Positions 1 to 6,362 of a DNA stretch of 6,362 nucleotides are shown piece after piece (position 1 is the stretch's first letter; each line of letters begins with the position of its first letter). Under the pieces are notes generated by a model. It was not told the origin of the DNA. It worked only from the letters and a program-made list of their open reading frames with translations, and did no database searches. Origin of the DNA: JACVRN01 sp036389255 (GTDB lineage Bacteria > Acidobacteriota > Blastocatellia > Pyrinomonadales > Pyrinomonadaceae). The DNA is taken from positions 1 through 6,362 of the forward strand of contig DASVQI010000015.1 in assembly GCA_036389255.1 (NCBI GenBank), written 5' to 3'. The position numbers and the translations under genes are program-made.

Positions 1-1
1 G

Positions 2-154
2 CTCACCAACTACGACATCTATCAGAGGGCCGGGGGGGCGCTCAGGGCGGTAGTAGAGTCCGTAGAGGTGACGGTCAATGATAACGTGCTGGACATAAGT
101 TTCGCTGCCAGTGTGGACAATGCCAAGGTCAGCGCTATTGAGGTCTTTAGCGGG
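2..154 (+). other. Malectin domain, C-terminal part (truncated by window edge)
   Basis: Residues 1-51 read as the last strands of a malectin-type carbohydrate-binding domain. An AGG motif is followed by VTVNDNVLDISF and then NAKVSAIEVF, the usual ending of bacterial malectin domains, where the final strand carries an asparagine-alanine pair and SAIEV. Family knowledge: malectin folds as a β-sandwich lectin, and bacterial copies are common in large secreted proteins. The N-terminal two thirds, including most of the likely sugar site, is upstream of the window. The seven-G run at 32-38 encodes the expected Ala-Gly-Gly, so its length appears correct. Confidence 0.85.
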
Positions 155-3100
155 ACAGCGCCGCCTCCTCCGTCTCCAACGCCGACGCCACCGCCCAGCT
201 CTACTTTGACATGGACGCAGGTGGCCCCGATTCCCGTGGCGCGTTATGAAAGCCCGGCCACAGTTGCGGCCGGAAAGGTCTACGTACTCGGCGGCTTCAT
301 CTCCGACAGCTTGCAGGCCACATCGCGCGTGGACATTTACGACCCCGGCTCGAATACGTGGGCGCGCGGCACGGACATGCCTGTGCCTTTGACGCACCAT
401 GCAGTGGCCGTGGACGACCAAGTTATATGGATAGCCGGCGGCTTTCAGGGAGATTATCCGGGCATTGGCATCAGCAACGTCTGGAAGTACGACGTGACGA
501 CCGGCGTTTGGAGCGAGGGGCCGCCTCTGCCGGGCGTGCGCGCAGGCGGCGCTATGGTGCGCGTGGGAAGAGAGCTTCACTTCTTCGGCGGCACATTGAA
601 TGACAGGCACACGGACGCCGCAGACCACTGGATTCTGAATCTGGATAATCCCGTGAACTGGGTGAACTCAACGCCCATGACTAGCGGGCGCGTGCATCAC
701 AGCGCGGCGGTCGTCAACGGAAAAATCTATCTCATAGGCGGCGGCCACGACCACGACATTTTCAAGGACATCAACACCGTGGAGGTTTACGACCCGGCCA
801 CTGGGCAGTGGGCCGCGCGTCAGAGCCTGTCCTTGGCACGCTCGCACTTCGAGCCCGGAACCTTCGTAGTCAACGAGCGCATCATCATAGCAGGCGGAAA
901 GGGGCTGTCAGCCGACCAGCTAGGCAACCTGAGCGAGTACAATCCCGCCTCCAATACATGGCGCGAATTGACCCCTCTGGCCGAGCCCTTAAGGGCCGTC
1001 GTGGCGCAGGTCGTCGGAAACACCATCGTCACGACCGGCGGCGGTAACAACGGCGGCATCTCACCGCAGACGACTACGCGGACGGCTGCTCTGGCAGACC
1101 CGCCGCAGCTATCGCCCCAAGCGCTCTTCTCGATTTCGCCGCCCGACAACGGGCCGAACGAGAGCGGCCTCAATGCCAGCACCTACAATAGCGGCTCTTT
1201 CAAGATTACAAACAACTCTCAGTCGGGCGAGCGCATAACGCGCGTGCGCGTTGATTTGAGAGGGGCAATTCTGCCCGACATGGTCTTTGACCCTTCGGGC
1301 ACGGGCGGCGACCCTGTAGGAAAGACATTCACGCCCGACAGCGACCCCGGCGTTGGGCTTATCAATCACAGGTTCGACGGCAGCCACAACGGCGGTTACG
1401 ACGCGCTTGAGATAGACTTCAGCACCTTCGACCCCGGCAAGACTTTCACCTTCTCGCTGGACGTTGACCCGAACAGCATCAAGGGAACGAACAACAACGA
1501 CGGGCCTAGCCTCTCCGGCAAAGTTTCGGGGCTTGAATTGACGGGAGCGCGCGTGACCGTAGAGTTCAGCAACGGCGAAGTCCGCGTGATGGACACCTAC
1601 CGCAGCCCTTCCAGCCTCAGCCAGTCGCAGAATACCGGCAAGGCTTACACGCCCGCGCAACCGGCGGTGTCGGTTCTGGGCGTGCCGAGCGTGCCAGCCA
1701 AAGTCACTACCGCCAGCCAGACCGTGCGCGTAGCGGCAACCGCAGGCTCGACCGTCTCGCTCATGGTGCTAGAAGGCGGGCTCTACACGGACGCCGGTTC
1801 GGGCGGCGGAGCGGGCTTGCCGCCCTTCTACGCCAACAAGGCCATCAACGTGTCCGAGCAGACTGCGACCGTGGGCTTCGCTGGCTTCGTTGACATCCCG
1901 GTGACGCTCACTCGCACAGACACAACGGGCGGCATCAATCACATTGTTGCCGTGACAAAGGATTCGAGCGGGCGGACAAGCCTTAATTCGTCCGTCATCG
2001 TTCTGGAATACGACCCGAACTTCAACCCGCAGCCGACGCCCACGCCGACGCCTTCCCCGACTCCGACTCCCGGAAGCGGCGCTTTCATAGAGCAGGGCGG
2101 GCAGGTCGTGATGGAGGCCGAGAACTACGACCAGCAGATTTCGCGCGGCGGCCAATCATGGACGAATGTAACGGACAAGGCCGGGTACTCTGGCACGGGA
2201 GCGATGCTTTCGTCCCCGAACAACGGCACGCAGGTTGATACCAACTACGCCACGACCACGCCCGAGCTACAGTACAAGGTCAACTTCATCACGACGGGAA
2301 CCTACTACCTCTGGCTGAGGGCCGAAGCCGATAGCTCGCAGGACAACTCCGCCCACGCGGGGCTTGACGGTCAAGCTCCGGCGAGCGCAGACCGCATGAC
2401 GCTCGGCACTCTAGGCTCATTCATATGGGCTAACAGCACGTCGGACGGCCCCGTCGCAACCCTTAACGTGACGAGCGCGGGTGTCCATACCATCAACGTC
2501 TGGATGAGAGAAGACGGAATGCGTATTGACCGGCTTCTCTTGACGACTTCGGCCAGCTTTACGCCCACCGGTGTCGGCCCGGCCGAGAGCGCACGCTCAG
2601 GGGCCAACAACCCGCCGCCGACGCCGACGGGCCTGACGGCCACGCCCGGCTTCAGCAACATCAGCCTTGACTGGGATGACGTGTCGAACGCGACCGGCTA
2701 CAACGTCTACCGCAGCACGACGAGCGCCGTCAGCACGAGCGGCACGCCGTATAACGGAACGACGCCGCTCACGGCCTCATCCTTCATAGACACGAACGCT
2801 TCACAGAGCGCCACCTACTACTACGTGGTGGTTGCGGTCAACGCTGCGGGGACTTCGGCTCCGACCACGCCGGTCAGCGCAAAGGCTTCGGGCGCTCTGC
2901 CGACCTGCAATGCGAGCGCGAATCCCACGCTACTGAATTTCAGTGGAGCCGTGGCGGACACTTACGCCGGGAGCGGCTTTAATTGCTACATGCCCGGAAC
3001 AGTCCAGCCGGATGCCGCGAGCACGGGGCTGACGCTGAGCGGGTTCAACAGCCAGTTGACCGTCACCAGCACGGACGGCGACATCTTCCAGAACACGACG

Positions 3101-6100
3101 GGCCAGACGAACGCGCTCGCGCTGAAGGTTGCCAATAGCGGCAGCTACTCCATTCGCGCGCGCATCAAGGGGCCTTTCAGCGCTTCGGGTAACTTCCAGT
3201 CGGCTGGCGTCGCGCTCGCTCTAAACAGCGACAACTACGCGAAGCTCACGGTCGGGTACGCCAACGGCACAGGGCGTTTGCAGTTCGGCGTAGAGACGGG
3301 CGGCGTATTCACTAGCACGGTCGCGGACGTGCCATTTGATTTGACCGAGCTTGACAGCAACACAGAGGCGCTAGACCTCTGGCTGGTGCGTAAGAGCGAC
3401 GGCACAATCGAAGCTCTTTACCGCAAAGTCACGAGCCTTACGTCTTCGCCCACCTTCGGCGCAACCGTCTCTGTCGGCACGACCGCGAGCGCCCCTTCGT
3501 GGAGCGCATCGAGCGGCCAGCTTTACGGCGGGCTACTCACCACAGACTCGGGCGTCGCCACGTCCTTCAACACGGTCTTCGATGAGTTCGAGTTCGGCGC
3601 GGCTGTTGCGGCTGCGCCAGCGCCTCCCATCATCAGCTTCACCAACAAGACTATACTCAAGAACGGCGCTACGTCCGGCACGGCCTTCGGCATCCCGAAC
3701 TTCGCCAATCCTACGAGCATAGCGATTGGGCCGGATGGCAGGCTGTACATCGCAACGCAGTTGGGGCAAATCTACATAGTGACGCTTGATCAGTCGAAGC
3801 TGGCGCAGTCGGGCCAGCTAGCGGTCGTCAGTGTTCAGACGCTCAACCAGATAGCCAGTAAGCCGACGCGCACCTGCAACATCAACGGCCAGTTGAACAA
3901 CTGCCAGTTCCTTTCGGGCACGCCGACCGGACGGCAGGTGACGGGCCTTGTGATTGCGCCGGAGAGCACGCCCTCCAACGTAGTCCTCTACGTGAGCAAC
4001 AGCGACCCGCGCATAGGCCAGAATTCCACCGACGTTGCTTTTTCTATTGATACCTATTCGGGCGTCATAACGAAGCTGACGCTTCAGCCCAACAACGCCA
4101 CCCCGGACACGAACGATTTCAGCGTGACCGGCAATCAGGACATCGTCACGGGCCTTCCGCGCTCAAGAGAGAATCATTCGGTCAACGGCATGGACTTCGG
4201 GCCGGACGGCTGGCTCTATCTGGCAATCGGAGGCAACACGAATTACGGGCAGAGGAGCCCCTTCTTCAGCAATCTGGATGAGTACTACCTGACGGCGGCC
4301 GTGGTGCGCCTGAATCTGACGGCGCTTGCGGGCACGACCCTGCCGCTCAACGTGCAGAACGTGAAGGCGGCTGCGGACATGACCGCGCTTCAGGGCAAGT
4401 TCGAGCTTTGGGCGACGGGCTTCCGCAATGCCTACGACCTTGTCTGGCACTCCAACGGTAATCTCTACCTGAACGACAACGCGGGCAACGATGCTCTGGG
4501 CAATACGCCCAGCTCAAGCGACGGCTGCTCTACGCCTTCGATTAATCCTAACTCTCTGCCCGATAGTTTCCATCTGGTGCCGCAGAACTCTTACGGCGGC
4601 CACCCGAATCCCGCTCGCGGCCAGTGCGTGCTGAACGACGGCAAGAGCTACGAGCCAGACCTCGTCCCGCTCTCGAATTACCTTGCGCCCCTGACGACCT
4701 ACGACAACGGGGCCAGCACCAACGGGATAGTCGAGTACAAGGCCAACACCTTCGGCGGGCAGATGAAGGGCAATCTGATTAGCGCGACTTACGCGGGTAA
4801 CAAGAACGTGCGGCGCGTGATACTCGGTCAGACGGGCACGACCGCAGTAGAGCGCAACCTTGGCGGTTACGGCGCTCCGCTAGACGTTACCACGGATGCC
4901 TCCGGCATCATTTATGTCGCGGAGCATGGCACGAGCCAGATTACCATCCTGATTCCGAACGAAGGCGCGATGTGTCCAGACCCGTCGAAGACGGATGATG
5001 ACGGCGACGGCTATAGCGATACGGACGAAGCGGCCAACGCCACAGACCCGTGCAGCGCCTCGAACAAGCCGCCCGACTTCGACCTTGATTTCGTAGGCGA
5101 CCTGACGGACACGGACGACGACAACGACGGCATACCCGACACGCAGGATCAGCTCTTCTTCGACGCTCAGAACGGCGCGAATACGGCCGTGCCTTTAGCT
5201 TTCGAGTGGAATCCGGGCGACCCTTCGTTGGGTAAAGTCGCCAACACGGGCTTCACCGGCACGCAGATAGCCACGAACGGCAACCGCGTAGACACAAGCC
5301 CCACAAGCATACGCGTGGGCGCTGCGGGCGGCTTCATGTCGCTTCAGAGCTTTAACGGAACCGCAGAAGGCGCTGCGAACAGCCAGGTCAACGCTCTACA
5401 GATTGGCTTCGACTCAACGCAGAACTTCCGCGTCAGAAGCCGTCTGGTAGACCCCTTCAACGGGAGCGTCCTTCCGGCGAGCGGGCACGTGGCTGGCATC
5501 TTCTTCGGGCCTGATCAGGACAACTTTATACGCTTTGCTCTTCGCGGCGACGCGGGCGGCAACAAGGTCTTGCAGTTGGGCGTGGAACAGGGCGGCATCT
5601 TTGTCGAAAAGAGCGCGGTCAATCTAGGCACGGCTGCGATTAAGAATCTCGATGTTTATCTGGTTGGCGACCCTGTCGCCGGAACAGTCACGGCCCTGTA
5701 TGACCTGTATGAGCAGACGCAGGCGGACAATCCGGTGCAACTCGGAACGCCGGTCGTAGTGCCGTCCTCGTGGTTTAAGAACAACTTGAACGCTGCTAAG
5801 AACAGCTCGCTCGCGGGGCTTATGGTCAGCAACGGCAGCGACGCTCAGTTGTCTTTCGTCTTCGACTACTTCCGCATAGACCGAAACGCCAACGCCAATC
5901 TGCCAGCGCCCACGGGCCTGACGGCTCAGGCCGGAAACGCTCAGGTCGCCCTCAACTGGAACGGCGTGAGCGGCAGTAGCGGCTACAGGATTTATAGAAG
6001 CACTACGAGCCCTGTGGCGCTCACGGCCTCGAACCGGCTCAACGGCGGGAACGCCGTCGCCGGCACGAGCTTCATAGATTCGACTGTGACGAACGGCACG

Positions 6101-6361
6101 ACCTATTACTACGTGGTCACGGCCGTCGGCGGGGCGAGCGGCGAATCGTCCGCGTCAAATCAGGTCACCGCCACTCCGACAGCCCCGCAGGCGAGTCTGG
6201 AGAGAATCAATGCGGGAGGCCCTGCCTATCTTGATTCACAGAATCAACAGTGGTCAGCCGATAACTACTTCCAGAACGGCTCTACCTACTCCGTCTCGTC
6301 AGACATAGTCAACACCTCAGACGACGCTCTCTATCAGACAGAGAGATACGGCGGGGCGGCA
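2..6361 (+). CDS. Giant multidomain secreted carbohydrate-binding protein, partial at both ends
   Basis: A single frame beginning at base 2 runs 2120 codons without a stop and leaves the window at both ends, so the full protein is longer than 2120 residues. The translation is a coherent series of extracellular modules: malectin tail, Kelch propeller, two β-rich regions, GH115-C-like module, FN3, concanavalin-like sandwich, glucose/sorbosone dehydrogenase-like propeller, thrombospondin type 3 segment, second concanavalin-like sandwich, second FN3 and the start of another malectin. Recognisable motifs stay in this one frame throughout, so I see no frameshift. There are only eight cysteines, and Asn, Thr, Ser and Gly are abundant, as is common in exported bacterial proteins. 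Signal peptide and anchor would lie outside the window. Likely role, by inference: binding, and perhaps oxidation, of extracellular glycans. No gene symbol is justified. Confidence 0.97.
155..205 (+). other. Pro/Thr/Ser-rich interdomain linker 1
   Basis: Residues 52-68 (TAPPPPSPTPTPPPSST) join the malectin tail to the Kelch propeller. Such Pro-Thr stretches are extended, flexible spacers between folded modules of secreted bacterial proteins and can be O-glycosylated in some species. The reading frame is continuous, so this is a coding low-complexity segment and not an intergenic repeat. Confidence 0.9.
206..1096 (+). other. Kelch-repeat β-propeller, six blades
   Basis: Residues 69-365 hold six Kelch repeats with very regular spacing. 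The conserved Trp falls at 71, 120, 170, 220, 270 and 320, and the Gly-Gly pair at about 97, 146, 196, 246, 298 and 346. Several blades carry the expected Tyr-Asp turn about six residues before the Trp (for example VDIYDPGSNTW and VEVYDPATGQW). The family forms a closed propeller that binds proteins or sugars; six-blade bacterial relatives include N-acetylneuraminate epimerase (NanM), and galactose oxidase has a seven-blade version. The domain contains no cysteine, so the Cys-Tyr cofactor of galactose oxidase cannot form here. A binding or scaffold role is therefore more likely than copper-radical oxidation. Which ligand it binds cannot be told from sequence. Confidence 0.93.
1097..1660 (+). 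other. Unnamed β-rich module after the Kelch propeller
   Basis: Residues 366-553 form a β-rich domain-sized segment that I cannot assign to a named family with confidence. It opens with ALFSISPPDNGPNESGLNAS, contains alternating hydrophobic strands (ITRVRVDLRGAILPDMVF) and has a distinctive core: GGYDALEIDF, then FTFSLDVDPNSIKG at about 482-495, then SGLELTGARVTVEFSNGE. The mix of acidic and Asn/Gly-rich loops with regular strands suggests an immunoglobulin-like or jelly-roll sandwich. From memory, similar 'DVDPNSI ... GxELxGAxVTVxFxxG' segments occur beside malectin and dehydrogenase-like modules in other large bacterial secreted proteins, but I cannot verify that here. Function unknown; adhesion or spacing is the simplest guess. 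Confidence 0.6.
1661..2026 (+). other. Second β-rich segment, probably immunoglobulin-like
   Basis: Residues 554-675 run from PAVSVLGVPSVPAKVTTASQ to VIVLEYDPNFN. The pattern of short strands (QTVRVAATAGSTVSLMVLEG, TATVGFAGFVDIPVTLTR, NHIVAVTKDSSGRTS) and the closing valine-rich strand resemble a bacterial Ig-like or filamin-like sandwich. No cysteines or catalytic motif are visible. It sits directly before the second Pro-Thr linker, so it likely ends the first folded group of the fragment. The boundary with the preceding module is my estimate, and the two could be one larger domain. Confidence 0.5.
2027..2071 (+). other. Pro-Thr linker 2
   Basis: Residues 676-690 (PQPTPTPTPSPTPTP) are an almost perfect Pro-Thr alternation encoded by mixed ACG/ACC-type and CCG/CCC/CCT codons. 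It separates the Kelch plus β-rich group from the GH115-C-like group. The varied synonymous codons argue against a recent microsatellite expansion and for a maintained flexible hinge. Confidence 0.92.
2081..2590 (+). other. Carbohydrate-binding module resembling the GH115 C-terminal domain
   Basis: Residues 694-863 start with the strand VVMEAENY (EAENY at 705-709), continue through ELQYKVNFITTGTYYLWLRA, HAGLDGQ (785-791) and end with HTINVWMREDGMRIDRLLL and GVGPAES. This order is typical of the β-sandwich module found at the C terminus of family 115 glycoside hydrolases and in many secreted bacterial proteins, and it is also close to CBM6-type sugar-binding sandwiches. The MREDG motif (W834, R836, E837, D838, G839) belongs to the strongly conserved last strands. 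Only the accessory domain is present; no GH115 catalytic domain lies in the window. Expected role: polysaccharide binding. CBM6/CBM35-like is the main alternative name. Confidence 0.65.
2612..2890 (+). other. Fibronectin type III domain 1
   Basis: Residues 871-963 begin PPTPTGLTA and show the FN3 landmarks in order: the strand-B tryptophan in LDWDDV (W891), GYNVYRSTTS for strand C, SSFIDT, and TYYYVVVAVNAAG for the strand-F tyrosine-corner region. About 93 residues is normal for FN3. In bacterial extracellular enzymes such domains act as spacers next to sugar-binding or catalytic modules. It is clearly related to the second FN3 near the end of the window (shared PTGLTA, YRSTTS, SFID, TYYYVV). 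Confidence 0.92.
2906..3601 (+). other. Concanavalin A-like β-sandwich domain 1
   Basis: Residues 969-1200 look like a concanavalin A/laminin-G type sandwich of the DUF1349 or β-xylosidase C-terminal kind. Diagnostic features are the strand series SYSIRARIKGPF, AGVALALNSDNYAKLTVGY, LQFGVETGGVF, LDLWLVRKSDGTIEALYRK and the closing FNTVFDEFEFG. Two cysteines near its start (969 and 995) could form a disulfide. It aligns by eye with the second such domain at 5153-5884 (GVETGGVF against GVEQGGIF; LDLWLV against LDVYLV; GTIEALY against GTVTALY), so the two are diverged copies. Likely role: glycan binding or a structural cap next to the propeller that follows. Confidence 0.75.
3629..4969 (+). other. 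Glucose/sorbosone dehydrogenase-like β-propeller
   Basis: Residues 1210-1656 match the propeller family of soluble quinoprotein glucose dehydrogenase, aldose sugar dehydrogenase and Hhip. Blades carry the repeated turn: IGPDGRLYIAT, FGPDGWLYLAIGG, HSNGNLYLNDNAG and TDASGIIYVAEHG. Against the Acinetobacter soluble enzyme, recalled from memory, H1392 in ENHSVNGMDF aligns with the catalytic His144, and R1475-N1476 in ATGFRNAYDLVW with the PQQ-contacting Arg228-Asn229. The residue before the His is Asn where that enzyme has Asp143. YGGHPNPARGQC (H1534 to C1542) resembles a motif of a bacterial subgroup. Four cysteines (1292, 1301, 1509, 1542) form two plausible local pairs. It may oxidise a sugar or related polyol with PQQ outside the cytoplasm, or be a non-catalytic binding propeller; sequence alone cannot decide. 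Confidence 0.85.
4979..5152 (+). other. Thrombospondin type 3-like calcium-binding segment
   Basis: Residues 1660-1717 contain two acidic calcium-loop motifs, TDDDGDGYSDTDE (1664-1676) and TDTDDDNDGIPDTQDQ (1702-1717), separated by a stretch holding C1684. The D-x-D-x-D-G-x-x-D pattern is the thrombospondin type 3/dockerin-like calcium loop often used in bacterial surface proteins as a rigid, calcium-dependent connector. C1658 just before it and C1684 inside could be bonded. It links the dehydrogenase-like propeller to the second concanavalin-like domain, so its stiffness would depend on calcium outside the cell. Confidence 0.88.
5153..5884 (+). other. Concanavalin A-like β-sandwich domain 2
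   Basis: Residues 1718-1961 form a second concanavalin/laminin-G-like sandwich. Strands include FRVRSRLVDPF, HVAGIFFGPDQDNFIRFALRG, LQLGVEQGGIF, LDVYLVGDPVAGTVTALYDL and the closing LSFVFDYFRID. It shares order and key words with the first copy at 2906-3601 but has no cysteine and a longer N-terminal stretch. The closing FDYFRID strand is typical for DUF1349-like domains. Expected to bind glycan or to pack against neighbouring modules; no enzymatic residues are evident. Confidence 0.78.
5903..6175 (+). other. Fibronectin type III domain 2
   Basis: Residues 1968-2058 begin PAPTGLTAQAGNAQVALNW and carry the FN3 pattern: strand-B Trp in LNWNGV, GYRIYRSTTS, TSFIDSTVTNGTTYYYVVTAV and a closing NQVTATP strand. 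It is a diverged copy of FN3 1 at 2612-2890. Some identity persists at the DNA level, such as the 14-base ACGGGCCTGACGGC shared by both N termini. It spaces the second concanavalin-like sandwich from the malectin domain that follows. Confidence 0.92.
6203..6361 (+). other. Malectin domain, N-terminal part (truncated by window edge)
   Basis: Residues 2068-2120 start RINAGGPAYLDSQNQQWSAD, the classical opening of bacterial malectin domains, followed by YFQNGSTYS and DDALYQTERYG. The Asn-Ala-Gly-Gly start, the WSAD turn and the LYQTERYG strand are all present. In animal malectin, tyrosines and aspartates in this region help contact diglucose, so sugar binding is plausible. The rest of the domain lies downstream. 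With the malectin tail at the start of the window this shows at least two malectin domains in the protein. Confidence 0.92.
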
Positions 6362-6362
6362 G

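Noticed and set aside
32..38. Run of seven G as a possible sequencing frameshift
   Set aside because: The run encodes the Ala-Gly-Gly expected in the malectin tail, and the frame is correct on both sides of it.
358..1182. Shorter open frames within the Kelch region: + strand at 358-603 and 808-1047, minus strand at 820-1182
   Set aside because: They overlap the Kelch blades in other frames and give Arg-rich translations without structure, whereas the base-2 frame gives six clean Kelch repeats.
1109..1660. 183-codon open frame on the minus strand
   Set aside because: It lies wholly opposite the β-rich module in the long + frame, its translation is Arg/Ala/Val-rich with no domain-like pattern, and GC-rich genes commonly give such antisense shadows.
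2027..2071. CCGACGCC-rich DNA as a tandem repeat, CRISPR or regulatory element
   Set aside because: It encodes a Pro-Thr linker in frame, the units are imperfect with mixed synonymous codons, and there are no spacers.
1769..2155. 128-codon minus-strand open frame
   Set aside because: It crosses the Pro-Thr linker and two modules of the + frame. The translation is Arg-rich low complexity with no recognisable motif or credible start context.
2371..4450. Minus-strand open frames at 2371-2661, 3523-3750, 3533-3769 and 4163-4450
   Set aside because: All are opposite clear modules of the + frame (GH115-C-like, concanavalin-like, dehydrogenase-like) and show no domain features of their own.

Overview
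The window lies entirely inside one very long protein-coding gene on the + strand. Reading from base 2, the frame stays open for 2120 codons (2..6361), with no stop codon, no credible start, no ribosome binding site and no terminator. Both ends of the gene lie outside the window. Residue numbers below count from the codon at base 2. No other gene, RNA gene, mobile element or CRISPR array is supported, and other open stretches on either strand look like shadows of this frame.

The encoded fragment is a beads-on-a-string extracellular protein built of β-rich carbohydrate-binding, propeller and spacer modules. In order it holds: the tail of a malectin domain (aa 1-51); a Pro/Thr/Ser linker (52-68); a six-blade Kelch propeller (69-365); two β-rich regions I cannot name with certainty (366-553 and 554-675); a second Pro/Thr linker (676-690); a carbohydrate-binding module resembling the GH115 C-terminal domain (694-863); a fibronectin type III domain (871-963); a concanavalin-like sandwich (969-1200); a glucose/sorbosone dehydrogenase-like propeller (1210-1656); a thrombospondin type 3 calcium-binding segment (1660-1717); a second concanavalin-like sandwich (1718-1961); a second fibronectin type III domain (1968-2058); and the first 53 residues of another malectin domain (2068-2120).

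The modules suggest a secreted or surface-anchored protein that binds polysaccharide through several domains. It may also oxidise a sugar or related substrate through the dehydrogenase-like propeller. Cysteines are few (eight in 2120 residues), absent from the first 968, and fall in four local pairs, as expected for a protein with a few disulfides outside the cytoplasm.

The base composition is GC-rich (roughly 60 percent by eye) with a strong preference for ACG, GGC and GAC codons. Together with the Pro-Thr linkers and malectin/Kelch/dehydrogenase mosaic, this points to a free-living bacterium with large secreted proteins. Acidobacteriota (Blastocatellia-like), Planctomycetota or Chloroflexota are plausible, but this is a weak inference from style, not from a marker gene.
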